Assembly (NCBI RefSeq): GCF_900172255.1
Contig: NZ_FWFU01000002.1
Coordinates: forward strand, 558,001-622,000
From: Roseovarius halotolerans
GTDB taxonomy: Bacteria; Pseudomonadota; Alphaproteobacteria; Rhodobacterales; Rhodobacteraceae
Length of the DNA stretch: 64,000 nucleotides
Direction of reading: 5' to 3'
Shown: in pieces, positions 37,930 through 46,564 of the stretch
How positions within the stretch are numbered: the first letter of the stretch is position 1
Layout: every line of letters starts with the position of its first letter
Notes under the pieces: model-generated
The model's input: the letters and a program-made list of their open reading frames with translations, nothing else
Database searches by the model: none
What the model was told of the DNA's origin: nothing
Position numbers and translations under genes: made by a program

Positions 37930-39333
37930 ATGCGTATTTTCCTAAGCGTTTGCGCGGGACTTTTTTTGTCGGCCTGCACGGTCGGCCCGCAGTACAAGCA
38001 TCCGGAAATGGAGCTTCCCGACCGCTATTCACTATTGGCGCCGGTCAGCAAGGCCAGCAGAAGCGATCTTCATTGGTGGCGCGATTTCAACGACCCGGTT
38101 CTCAACCAGCTGATTGGCGCGGGAACGCAAGGCAACCTGAGCGTCGCTGAAGCGCGTGAGCGGGTCGAGGAAGCCGAAGCATTGGTGCGGCGTGACAGCG
38201 TCACTCCCAGCGGCGACGGCACAGTGTCCGGGCGACGCAACAGCAATGGGGCGAATACCGGTTCGGTTGAACTGGAGGCCGAAATCGGGCTCGCGGGGCG
38301 GACTCAGTGGGCAAGCCGCGCCGCCAGACAGCGCCTTGACGCGGCACGGCTGGGCGAGGGCGAGGCCCTCCGCCTGCTCTTGTCCGAGCTGAGTAAGACC
38401 TATGTGCAGATGCGTTTCCTTCAGCGCAGCTACCAGACGCGCCAGCAGGATCTGGCATCGAGGCAACGGACCCTGCGCGACCTTCGTACGCAACTTGATG
38501 CCGGTGCGGCGACGCAGCTAGACGTGCTGCGCGCTCGGGCGTTGGTGTCAGAGACCCAGACCGAGATGCCTGGCACTCAGGCCGAGATCATCCAGCAGCG
38601 CAACCGCATTTCGACACTTCTGGGCCAACCCGTCGGACAGCTCGGCATCGACCTAGGGTACAAGGGAGGGCAGCCCCTTCCCGTGGTCGGCGGCGATCTT
38701 GGCGTACCCGCTGACCTGTTGCGCGCACGGCCCGACATTCGCATCGCCGAGAGGCGCTATGCCGCTGCGGTCTCGGATATGGGCGTGGCGCAGGCGTCGC
38801 GTTATCCGAGCCTGACCCTGAGCGGTCTTGTCACCGCGCCGCTCAGTGGCGGCGCCTGGAACGAGAGCCTGCTCGCCGGGCTGACCGTGCCGGTATTTTC
38901 GCAGCCCGCTCTTGCGGCTTCGGCCGATGCTGCGGAATCTCGTGCAAGGCAGGCCTATCTGCAATGGCGTAAATCTGTGCTCGACGCAGTAGAGGAGGTC
39001 GAGACGGCCTTGGCAGCACTGCAGGCCGCGCGGCAAGCCGTCGGTTCCGCACGCGAACTGGTGAGCCTCAACGAACGTTCGCTGGATCTTTCCCGGCGCT
39101 TGATCGTCGAAGGCGGAGACGCCACTGTTCTCGACGTGATCGATCGCGAGCGCTCGCTTTCCGCAGCCCGCTTCACTCTGGCGCGCACGATACGTGATCT
39201 GGCAATGGCCTATATCGACCTGCGGGTCGCGCTCGGCATCGGGCATGACGCTGTGATCGACGATACGGGCCTTGTCACCCGCGACGACATCGCACGCGCG
39301 GCGGGGGGGCTGATCGCGTCCCTACAGGAATAG
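37930..39333 (+). CDS. NodT/OprM-type outer-membrane efflux lipoprotein
   Basis: A 467-residue TolC-superfamily channel. A signal peptide ends in lipobox FLSAC (Cys16), followed by TVGPQYKHPEMELPD, which is typical of NodT/OprM outer-membrane lipoproteins normally paired with RND pumps. Two TolC-like halves are visible, the second around LRARPDIRIAERRYAAAVSDMG. It follows the HlyD gene by 171 bases on the same strand. It probably supplies the outer-membrane channel of this type I system, although plain TolC would be more usual. Confidence 0.88.
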   Translation: MRIFLSVCAGLFLSACTVGPQYKHPEMELPDRYSLLAPVSKASRSDLHWWRDFNDPVLNQLIGAGTQGNLSVAEARERVEEAEALVRRDSVTPSGDGTVSGRRNSNGANTGSVELEAEIGLAGRTQWASRAARQRLDAARLGEGEALRLLLSELSKTYVQMRFLQRSYQTRQQDLASRQRTLRDLRTQLDAGAATQLDVLRARALVSETQTEMPGTQAEIIQQRNRISTLLGQPVGQLGIDLGYKGGQPLPVVGGDLGVPADLLRARPDIRIAERRYAAAVSDMGVAQASRYPSLTLSGLVTAPLSGGAWNESLLAGLTVPVFSQPALAASADAAESRARQAYLQWRKSVLDAVEEVETALAALQAARQAVGSARELVSLNERSLDLSRRLIVEGGDATVLDVIDRERSLSAARFTLARTIRDLAMAYIDLRVALGIGHDAVIDDTGLVTRDDIARAAGGLIASLQE

Positions 39334-39334
39334 C

Positions 39335-39353
39335 GCGGCGCAGTCTTCGCCGC
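39335..39353. terminator. Hairpin between the convergent NodT-type and rhomboid genes
   Basis: GCGGCG and CGCCGC flank a seven-base loop within the 21-base gap between the two stop codons. There is no T-run, so termination is uncertain. Confidence 0.4.
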
Positions 39354-39354
39354 T

Positions 39355-40020
39355 CTAACCGCCGCGAGGGTGGTCCGTTTCGCGCGGTTCCATCGGCAGC
39401 GCCATTACGGCACCGGCCAGGAAGCCGCCCAGATGGGTCTCCCATGCGACTGCTCCACCGGTGCCGACATACATCAGAACATTGAGCACCGTCAGAATAC
39501 CCAGCGGCCAGGCGATTGTTGCCGTTGCCCGCATCCAGCCAGGACGTTGGCGAAGGATCAAGCGGCTGTTCCAGACGATCAGCGCTCCGGCCAGCCCGAA
39601 GAGTGCGCCCGATGCACCCACCATCGGACGAAATCCGCTCGCTGCCAGGAAGGCAAAAGCAGCGCCCCCCAAGATGGTCGCCCCCACATAGATCGCCAGG
39701 AACCGCCGTTGCCCGACATAGTTGATCACCGCACCGCCAAGCGACACCATCGTGATCATATTGACGATCAGATGCATCAGGCCGCCATGCAGAAAAGCGT
39801 AGGAAAGGAACATCAGCCAGGGCTGCGCGCCGAAGTTCGGACGCCACCCCGACAGCAAGCCGGGCCAGAACGCCCCGAACTGATAGGCCAGCGCGCGCCA
39901 TCGCGGCGCGCCCCAAAGCCCATGATCCGCCCCTTGCAGCACCAGTTCGATACAGACACAGGGCAGGATCAACAGCACAAGCGCCAATGGCCAGCGGCCT
40001 ATATGAGACAGACTGCGCAT
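39355..40020 (-). CDS. Rhomboid family intramembrane serine protease
   Basis: A 221-residue inner-membrane protein with six or seven hydrophobic helices. The rhomboid features are AFLHGGLMHLIVNM, the catalytic serine motif MVGASGALFGLAG, and the catalytic histidine in WETHLGGFLAG. Substrates are unknown. ATG at 40020 is preferred over a GTG at 40023. It is not the GlyGly-CTERM-processing rhombosortase type by context; it simply neighbours the type I system and the EPS genes. Confidence 0.9.
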   Translation of the reverse strand: MRSLSHIGRWPLALVLLILPCVCIELVLQGADHGLWGAPRWRALAYQFGAFWPGLLSGWRPNFGAQPWLMFLSYAFLHGGLMHLIVNMITMVSLGGAVINYVGQRRFLAIYVGATILGGAAFAFLAASGFRPMVGASGALFGLAGALIVWNSRLILRQRPGWMRATATIAWPLGILTVLNVLMYVGTGGAVAWETHLGGFLAGAVMALPMEPRETDHPRGG

Positions 40021-40107
40021 CACGCCACTCGATACACAGGTCGCAAACGCGAAGACAAGCTGCTTGGCCGCATTATCCAGATGCCCGAATGGCGCAGGGC
40101 GCGCGTG

Positions 40108-41502
40108 TCACTGGAACAGTGTGAAGTCACGCCCGATACGCACGAACACCGAGGTCGAGTCCGACGTTCCGACGAGATCCTCGTCGCGGACGCGATAGGC
40201 GATCCCGGTCCTGAGCGACCAATCGGGCGTCAAAGCGTAATTGTAACTTGCGGTCAGATCTGTGCGCCGGGTGTCGTTCGACGTTGCCTCGTCTTCGGAC
40301 AGGCCGAAGGATGCATCGAAAGCAAGGCTTGAAAGGGTATTGATCTGATAAACATAGCCAAACGCCGCGGTGGTCGTGATGCGTTCGTCATCGTCTTCAT
40401 TGACCGAGACGTCGCGGTTCGCGCTCAATGTGATCCGACCCGTAGGCAGCTCATGCTGCCAGTTGATGCCGCCGATCAGCTTTGGATCTCCGCTTTCCTT
40501 CTGGGTGGCCCCGATGTTGAAGCTCAGCGAACCCAGGGGCAAGTCCAGCGCGCGCCCGAAACGCAAGAAGTTACGCGCGCCATTCTGGTCGCGCGTAGTC
40601 CGATAAGACACGTTGAGCGTCCCGTTTGGCATGGCGAGGCCATAGATCAGGCGACCGGTCAGACCGTCTTCCTTGCTGATGATGCCAAACTCTTCCTCCT
40701 CGGTCTGACTATATCCGATCGCGGCCTCGATTGTGGCGCGCTCCGACAATTCATGGGCGATGCCAATCTCGACTATATCGGTGTCACGCTCTGTATCGGC
40801 CGGATCATCGGACTCATAATGGCTGAAATCGTACCCCACGAATGCGGTCGAAACAGGCGACAGGCGCAACCGGGATTCGATCCCATACGCATATCGGAAC
40901 GAGTCGTCATTGGTGGCCCCCGCGCCATCCGAATAGGTGATGCCGCTCACGCTGGCATCAAAGACAAATCCGAGGGGCGCGTCGATCCCGGTTTCGAACT
41001 GAGTGCTAAAACTGTAGTTCTGCCGGGTGCCTGTGTTTCGCCGATCCTCGAAATTAGTGGGCAACACGATCACGCCGGTTTCATCGGCAAAGCTGGATAG
41101 CGGCTCGAAGAACGCGGCATCGGTTTCCCTGTAGCTGCCGGTCATCGACAGCCGCGAGTTTGCGCCCTCTCGTCCATAGGACAGGCTCACGCTCGGCTCC
41201 ACAAAACCGGTGCCGATATCGCTATTGCTGGGTAATTCTCCGAACCGCAACTTACCGGCAAGGCCAAGGGAAAGGGACTGAGTGCTGGTTTCCGACAGAA
41301 GACCCAGGGACAGCGTGGTCGTCGACAGCGCGGTCGCACCCTCCTCGGGGTTCTCGAGCGCAAGGTTGTCACCGGCCTCGATTTCCTGCTCGACGCCCAG
41401 GATCACGCGCATGCCGGTCGCGCCATCCTGCGCGACCGCCGGCACGACAGCACAGGCAAGCCCGCCTGATACCATGGCCTGGACTAATCTCGTCTTGTTC
41501 AA
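40108..41502 (-). CDS. Outer-membrane beta-barrel protein of the exopolysaccharide locus
   Basis: A 464-residue exported protein. The signal peptide MNKTRLVQAMVSGGLACAVV ends PAVAQ. The rest is alternating-residue beta strands (for example RLSMTGSYRETDAAFF, FGYVYQINTLSSLAFDASFG) and ends in RIGRDFTLF-Q, compatible with an outer-membrane barrel. It resembles the barrel proteins that accompany PEP-CTERM/exosortase EPS loci. The start is most likely the TTG at 41502, with GAGGGGGC upstream and the signal peptide immediately after; the frame is open to another TTG at 41532. It follows the Wza-like gene by 22 bases. Confidence 0.78.
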   Translation of the reverse strand: MNKTRLVQAMVSGGLACAVVPAVAQDGATGMRVILGVEQEIEAGDNLALENPEEGATALSTTTLSLGLLSETSTQSLSLGLAGKLRFGELPSNSDIGTGFVEPSVSLSYGREGANSRLSMTGSYRETDAAFFEPLSSFADETGVIVLPTNFEDRRNTGTRQNYSFSTQFETGIDAPLGFVFDASVSGITYSDGAGATNDDSFRYAYGIESRLRLSPVSTAFVGYDFSHYESDDPADTERDTDIVEIGIAHELSERATIEAAIGYSQTEEEEFGIISKEDGLTGRLIYGLAMPNGTLNVSYRTTRDQNGARNFLRFGRALDLPLGSLSFNIGATQKESGDPKLIGGINWQHELPTGRITLSANRDVSVNEDDDERITTTAAFGYVYQINTLSSLAFDASFGLSEDEATSNDTRRTDLTASYNYALTPDWSLRTGIAYRVRDEDLVGTSDSTSVFVRIGRDFTLFQ

Positions 41503-41524
41503 AACTGCCCCCTCGAAAACAGGG

Positions 41525-42139
41525 TTATTCAAAAAGTCGTCTTTGCGGCACGATGATCACGTCCCCCGAAGAGAGGATGGTCGTGCCGATGCTGGTCTTG
41601 CCTTGAAGAATTGCGTCGTAGTTGACGTTGTAAATCCGCTCGGTGCGCGACTTGTCCGTGCGGCGCAACTGAATGCGTTTCGTGGCGGCGAATTTCGAGA
41701 ACCCGCCAACTGCGGCCAGTGCCTGCAACAGGGTGGTTCCCTGCTCCAGCTTGACGGCGCCGGGGCTGGCAACTTCGCCCAGAACGTAGATCGTGTCTGT
41801 CGGGGGCGCCGCGGCAGCGCGCGATGCCCGGGGGGCCGCGAGGCTACTCAGGGTCACGAAGACCGTCGGCTCAGCCGCGAAATTCGGAGCCAGCTTGCTG
41901 CTGACTTCGCTGCGAACCTGTTCGATGGTGCGACCGCCTGCCGTGACGCTTCCTGCCAGCGGCAGAGAGATGCGCCCATCAGGCAGCACGAGTGTATCGC
42001 GGTTGATGCTGGAATCCTCAAGCACCTCGACGCGCACGACATCGCCAGGTTTGATTCGATAGCTATCCTGAGCGTTTGCGGAATGGCCCATCAGCGGTGT
42101 GACGAGCAGAGCGGCGAGGAGGGTGATAATGCGTTTCAT
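41525..42139 (-). CDS. Polysaccharide export protein (Wza/poly_export + SLBB)
   Basis: A 204-residue exported protein with signal peptide MKRIITLLAALLVTPLMGHS, cleaved near ANA. It has a poly_export domain (YRIKPGDVVRVEVLED, LPDGRISLPLAGSV) and one SLBB-like segment (IYVLGEVASPGAVKLEQGTTLLQAL), ending ILSSGDVIIVPQRRLFE. It lacks a lipobox cysteine and is shorter than enteric Wza, so it is a compact version that may need the neighbouring beta-barrel to cross the outer membrane. It is the first gene of a two-gene operon with that barrel. Confidence 0.9.
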   Translation of the reverse strand: MKRIITLLAALLVTPLMGHSANAQDSYRIKPGDVVRVEVLEDSSINRDTLVLPDGRISLPLAGSVTAGGRTIEQVRSEVSSKLAPNFAAEPTVFVTLSSLAAPRASRAAAAPPTDTIYVLGEVASPGAVKLEQGTTLLQALAAVGGFSKFAATKRIQLRRTDKSRTERIYNVNYDAILQGKTSIGTTILSSGDVIIVPQRRLFE

Positions 42140-42453
42140 GCCGGGCTCTCGAATTTAATGACGTTGAATTAGCGTTACTGAAAACTACGCTCCAAAAGCC
42201 GGTTTCGGAAGGGAATTCTCGGATTCCGCCAAGAAATCAAGCAAACGGTACGGAAGCCGTGCCACCAATGCAACAAGCAGCGCTCGTGGTCTCTCTGTTG
42301 CCACATTTGAGGCGGATTAACGCAATGTTCACCTTTTTTGTGCCCCTTTTCGGCCAAAGATCGGTAAGATTCGTCTGTTCAAACTGGGTGTGACGCGTCA
42401 TATCGCAACGCGCGATCAACAGATTGCAACCGAACCGCAAGGGACTCGCATTG
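42140..42453. other. Intergenic region upstream of the Wza-like gene
   Basis: These 314 bases lie between the divergent Wza-like gene and a small membrane-protein gene. They are relatively AT-rich, have no gene I can support, and must contain the promoter of the Wza-barrel operon. I see no clear sigma-70 or sigma-54 elements. Confidence 0.5.
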
Positions 42454-42678
42454 ATGCTCGCCTTCATCCTGATAGCAGCAGCCACTGGAATGCTCGCATC
42501 GATCGCGGCATTGCTCGCAGGGTCGTCGGTCTGGGCCGCGCTGGCGCTCTATGTCGGCGCGGGGATGGGCGCGCTGCTTCTGGTGTTGCTGCGGGCCTTC
42601 ATATGCGATGTGCTTCAAGAGTTTGGGTTGACCGGCAAAAATGCAGGAACGAAGCCCAAGACAAACCACAGCGTTTGA
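42454..42678 (+). CDS. Small hydrophobic membrane protein
   Basis: A 74-residue open frame with two predicted membrane helices (MLAFILIAAATGMLASIAALLAG and WAALALYVGAGMGALLLVLL) and a short polar C-terminal tail. I do not recognise a family. ATG at 42454 has AAGGGA about ten bases upstream; the frame extends to TTG 42424. It stands alone between the Wza-like and VPLPA-CTERM genes, so a role in the polymer system is only suggested by position. Confidence 0.5.
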   Translation: MLAFILIAAATGMLASIAALLAGSSVWAALALYVGAGMGALLLVLLRAFICDVLQEFGLTGKNAGTKPKTNHSV

Positions 42679-43023
42679 TCTCAATCTCCAAACTGACATA
42701 GCCACAAGCGCAAACCGGACTTGCGAATCAGGCTCGTTTTTATGAGCCGCATGCATTTATGTATGTTCGGGTTGTGAACATTTCTCATATTTGAGATCAA
42801 ATATGGCCTTATTGGAAACAATATTGGGCCATCGCGACGCGCTTCCCGAGTGCTGGACTGTCGACTTGGCTGATTTCTCTGCAGACAGTCAGCGATTCAC
42901 GATTATGGCAATTAGAAGGCTTTTTTTTGAACGCCGATTGATGTAAATTTCTTTATGGAGCTGGGCCGTCGAGAAACCCTCTGGGGGGAGTTCGTCACCA
43001 GTTTATGGATATAGGAGATTGAA
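42679..43023 (+). other. AT-rich leader region of the VPLPA-CTERM gene
   Basis: These 345 bases contain no gene. They are clearly more AT-rich than the flanks and include a 20-bp dyad (separate entry). A weak sigma-54-like pair GG-N10-GC lies at 42907-42920 (TGGCA ... GGCT). The ribosome-binding site AGGAGA precedes the ATG at 43024. The length suggests a regulated promoter. Confidence 0.5.
42786..42805. promoter_or_regulatory. 20-bp operator-like dyad upstream of the VPLPA-CTERM gene
   Basis: CATATTTGA and TCAAATATG form a perfect 9-bp inverted repeat with a two-base spacer, 219 bases upstream of the ATG of the VPLPA-CTERM gene. The size and AT-rich composition fit a site for a dimeric transcription factor. 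The regulator is unknown. Confidence 0.55.
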
Positions 43024-43677
43024 ATGAAATTTAGAGTTGCAATTAGCGCAGCTATCGCATCGGTCATGATGGTTTCGGCCGCTGCAGCTGCATCACTCTC
43101 GATTAGCGGGGGAACGTCGTTCGTCCTGGGAAGCGGAAGTGATCCGCATGATCCGACTTATGGGGATCCAAGCATCGCACCCAGCGTCGGAAACGGCGAT
43201 TCCGTTCTCGCATTTGGCGACGGCTTCACGAATTTCGACGGAAGCAACGGGCTCAGTTTGAGCGAAAATTCCATCATCCAGGTCACTTTCCTGGGCAAGG
43301 AGGCGAACGCGACCAACGTCGCCATGAACTATGGCACGGGTTCCATCTCCAACAATGATCTCGCCGGCAGCTTCTTCCGCACGAATGATGATCCTGACTG
43401 GGTCGCACTGGTCTTTGAAACCTTCGACAAGAACGGAGGCAGCCTGGGCACGATCGAGAACAACACCGCAGGTCAGACCTACGCCGGCCTTTCCATGGCA
43501 TTCTTCCAGGAAGATTCGAAGAACGTCATCGCCTTCTTCGGCGACGGTCGCGGCGACACGGATTTCGACGACATGGTCGTTCGGATTTCGATCGTTCCGC
43601 TGCCGGCAGGTGGTGTTCTTCTGCTGACCGCGCTTGGTGGGTTCGCCGTCGCGCGCCGCAAGAAGAAAGCAGCCTGA
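43024..43677 (+). CDS. VPLPA-CTERM sorting-domain protein, exported
   Basis: A 217-residue secreted protein. The signal peptide ends near SAAAAA (residue ~23). A Gly/Asn/Ser/Asp-rich beta-type body follows (FVLGSGSDPHDP, FGDGRGDTDFDD). The C-terminus has the three-part sorting signal: VPLPAGG at residues ~192-198, a hydrophobic helix (VLLLTALGGFAVA) and a basic end (RRKKKAA). This is the VPLPA-CTERM signal recognised in Rhodobacteraceae by exosortase XrtD-type enzymes, so the protein is probably cleaved and released or attached to the cell surface. A good AGGAGA precedes the start and a strong terminator follows, so it is a single-gene unit. Confidence 0.88.
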   Translation: MKFRVAISAAIASVMMVSAAAAASLSISGGTSFVLGSGSDPHDPTYGDPSIAPSVGNGDSVLAFGDGFTNFDGSNGLSLSENSIIQVTFLGKEANATNVAMNYGTGSISNNDLAGSFFRTNDDPDWVALVFETFDKNGGSLGTIENNTAGQTYAGLSMAFFQEDSKNVIAFFGDGRGDTDFDDMVVRISIVPLPAGGVLLLTALGGFAVARRKKKAA

Positions 43678-43709
43678 ACCGGAAACCACCGGTTTGATTG
43701 AACGCATTT

Positions 43710-43738
43710 GGGGGGCCTTTCGGCCCCCCTTTATTTTG
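43710..43738 (+). terminator. Rho-independent terminator of the VPLPA-CTERM gene
   Basis: GGGGGCC and GGCCCCC with a four-base TTTC loop, followed by CTTTATTTTG. It lies 33 bases after the stop and is a textbook intrinsic terminator. Confidence 0.92.
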
Positions 43739-43984
43739 TCTTACGGAATTGATGGCGCGGCCGCGCCAACCAAGGGAACAGATCCGAAGGGGCACACCCA
43801 TCTTGACTGAGCGGCAGCTTTCCATGTCACACGATGGGCGACCTGACTCTGCAAGTGCGCGCGAAAGACTAAGCGCTTTCAGCAGGAACGACGGAAGAGA
43901 TCGGAACCCGCAGACCTGTTCGCGCGCGGAAGCGCCGTGGTCACTGGTCGCTGTTTATCCTGGTGTTTACCCGAAGCGCAGCGA

Positions 43985-46435
43985 TCATTCAGCAGAGCCC
44001 GAGCTTCCCTCGCCATTCTGAATGGTCTTCAGCAACTCACGGGCCTCTTGGATCTGCGGCAGCGGGTTGTCACCTGACAGTTCGATCGCCTTTTGCAAGG
44101 TCGCCCGGGCGTCTTCCGGACGATCAAGCTCCAGATAGGTGCGGCCCAGGTGATACTGCACGAGCGGATCCGTGGGCAGACCTTCGGCCGCCGGTTCCAG
44201 ATGCGTAAGCGCCTCGTTCAAGTCACCCCTGCGGAAGGCGATCCAACCATAGGTATCCTGCAATGGCGGCACTTCGATTCCACGAAGACGACGTGCGACA
44301 GCATAGGCGCGTTCAAGGCTTTCATCGTCGTTGCGGTGAGTGCTGATCAAGCTGGCAAGATTGTTGGCAACGATCATGTTGTTGCTGTTTTCCTCGTAAA
44401 GCGCCTCATAGATCGCGATGGCGCCCTCGAAATCGCGGTCCTGCTCCAGCAGCTCGGCCTTGAGCATACGGACATTGAACGCCTCGGGGGCCCGCTCGAT
44501 CTGTTCGTCCAAGATCGCGCGCGCATCATCCAGTCGATCCTCGGCGCGGAGAAGCGTATATAGCGATCGAATAGCCGCATCATTACCCGGATACTCATCC
44601 AGCAACGCGCGATAAATCGTTTCGGCCTCGCCGCGTTCATCCGAAATAACGTGTAGTCCGGCGCGCAAGAAGCGCAAGGCGGGATCATCGGGCGACTCGG
44701 CAAGCTTCTCTTCCAACGTCTCAATCGCCGCATCGGTGTTACCTGCACGCAGCTGGGTCTGAACCAGTGCCGTAATCGCCTTGGCATCTCCTGATGTTTC
44801 GGACAGTTCTTCCAGGAAAGCGACCGTATCGTCCAGCCGGTCCTGCTGGAGCATCATCTCGGCCTCGAGACCATTGGCGGCCGCCGTCGCCTCGGCTGTT
44901 TCAAACGAGCGGAGCTTCCAGATGACGCGCTGCGCCTCGTTCCACTCCTGGTTCCGGATGTGAAGCGTTCCGCTCGCCTGAAGCAGTTCGAGATTGTCAG
45001 GCGACTTGTTGAGCGCCTCTGTCAGAAGCGCACTGGCCGCCTCGTTCCGATTTTCGGCAGAAAGAAACCGGGCATAGCGAAGGGATTCCTCGGGCGCCCC
45101 TTCGGAAAGTTCGACAGCAAGCGCATATCTTTCACCAGCCAGGGATCTGTCGCCCGCCCGTTCGTGGGCGCGCGCCATCAAGGTCATGACCTCAGGGTCG
45201 CGGGGTGCTTGTGAAAGGGCAGTGCGCAGATCGATGATCGCCGCGCCGGGTTTGTCCTCTTCGATCAGCCAATTCGCGCGCGCCTTGAGCGCCTGCACGT
45301 TGCTGGGGTCGTCTGCGAGAATCTCTTCCACCCGGGCGCGGGCGCCAACATGGTTGCCGGTTGCAGCCAACATCTGTGCCAGCACAAATTTCGCTCTGTT
45401 GCTGTCACCGGTCGCTTCCTCGATCCCGTCCAACAGCTCTTCAAGCGTCGCGATCGCCTCGTCGCGCTTGCCGTCGTCGAAATCCATGGATGCGAGAACG
45501 GCGATATAGGTGGTCGGATCTTCTTCGCTTTCGATCAAGTTCTCCAGCTCGTCGCGCGCGGCGTCATTCCCCTTTGTGCGACGCAGGAATTGCACGACGG
45601 CTAGCTTCGCGCCGTCTTCGGCGTCGGGCCGCTGTGCGAGTTCACGCAGGAATCGCTCGGCACCCTCCATGTCACCCCGTTTGATATACCAGGTGATCAG
45701 CATCCGGCGGGCTTCTTCATCGTCGGGGAAGGCCTCGACCATCTTTTCGAGGGTTTCCCCGACCGCATCCATATCGCCAGCCTGCACATTCGCGCTCAGC
45801 TTGATCCGGTGCAGTTCGTAGCTTTCGGGTCGCTGGTCGAGGCCCTCGTCTATAACGGGAAGCGCTTCTTCGATCTTGCCGCTGTTGGCCAGGTAATCAA
45901 TGACAACCATCCGGGCGATGAAATTGTCCGGCGCTTCATCAAGCCGGTTACGCGCGTCCTCTGCGGCGTCGGCGCGGGCGTCGGCATTCTCGCTGCGGGT
46001 CGCATCGCCATAAGCCAAGGCGGTTTCGATCACCTTCACCCGCGGGTCATCGGGCGCCAATTTGATCGCGGCGTCGCCATGGCGGCGGGCCTCTTCCCAG
46101 TTGCGACCGTTGATGGCCATCTCAGCCAGTGCAATCCTGGCTTCGACCGTGTCGGGATACTGTTCTACCACACGCAGGAACTGACCATAGGCCTCGGAGG
46201 GATTCCCCCGCTCCATCTGGGTCCGCGCATAGGCCATGCGCGCATCCTTGTGCTGCGGATCAAGCTTGAAGACATTGCGGAATTCGACAAAGGCGCGACT
46301 GAAGTCACCTTCGGAAAGAAGTTCCATTGCCGTTTCAAAATGCCGCTGCGCGCGCTCTTCCGAGGTCTCGCACCCGGAAAGCACGAGCGCGGATGTCAAT
46401 ACAAGGGCTGTCAATGTAGCGGAACGTCGACGCAT
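43985..46435 (-). CDS. TPR-repeat lipoprotein of the exopolysaccharide system (PrsT-like)
   Basis: An 816-residue predicted lipoprotein. The signal peptide MRRRSATLTALVLTSALVLS ends at the lipobox LSGC. Nearly the whole protein is tetratricopeptide repeats, for example GDFSRAFVEFRNVFKLDPQH, DLNEALTHLEPAAEGLPTDP and RPEDARATLQKAIELSGDNP. This is the size and design of PrsT-type proteins found in PEP-CTERM/exosortase EPS loci, thought to be periplasmic scaffolds. The ATG at 46435 is preferred over earlier in-frame starts (46447, 46453), because GGAA lies upstream and the signal peptide begins there. It is downstream of the sugar transferase on the same strand. Confidence 0.85.
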   Translation of the reverse strand: MRRRSATLTALVLTSALVLSGCETSEERAQRHFETAMELLSEGDFSRAFVEFRNVFKLDPQHKDARMAYARTQMERGNPSEAYGQFLRVVEQYPDTVEARIALAEMAINGRNWEEARRHGDAAIKLAPDDPRVKVIETALAYGDATRSENADARADAAEDARNRLDEAPDNFIARMVVIDYLANSGKIEEALPVIDEGLDQRPESYELHRIKLSANVQAGDMDAVGETLEKMVEAFPDDEEARRMLITWYIKRGDMEGAERFLRELAQRPDAEDGAKLAVVQFLRRTKGNDAARDELENLIESEEDPTTYIAVLASMDFDDGKRDEAIATLEELLDGIEEATGDSNRAKFVLAQMLAATGNHVGARARVEEILADDPSNVQALKARANWLIEEDKPGAAIIDLRTALSQAPRDPEVMTLMARAHERAGDRSLAGERYALAVELSEGAPEESLRYARFLSAENRNEAASALLTEALNKSPDNLELLQASGTLHIRNQEWNEAQRVIWKLRSFETAEATAAANGLEAEMMLQQDRLDDTVAFLEELSETSGDAKAITALVQTQLRAGNTDAAIETLEEKLAESPDDPALRFLRAGLHVISDERGEAETIYRALLDEYPGNDAAIRSLYTLLRAEDRLDDARAILDEQIERAPEAFNVRMLKAELLEQDRDFEGAIAIYEALYEENSNNMIVANNLASLISTHRNDDESLERAYAVARRLRGIEVPPLQDTYGWIAFRRGDLNEALTHLEPAAEGLPTDPLVQYHLGRTYLELDRPEDARATLQKAIELSGDNPLPQIQEARELLKTIQNGEGSSGSAE

Positions 46436-46564
46436 TGGGGGTTCCATGTTCAAAAGTGTTTTCTGGTTACTGCCAACTCAAATTGGCATTTTCGAGGCGT
46501 AGAACAGGATAAGGCCGCCCACGACGGTTTCGCAAGCGGCCCTCCGGCTTTCGCCAGGAGATTG

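Noticed and set aside
39355-40020. Rhombosortase for the CTERM protein
   Set aside because: The substrate has a VPLPA-CTERM, not a GlyGly-CTERM signal, and the rhomboid is not directly beside it.
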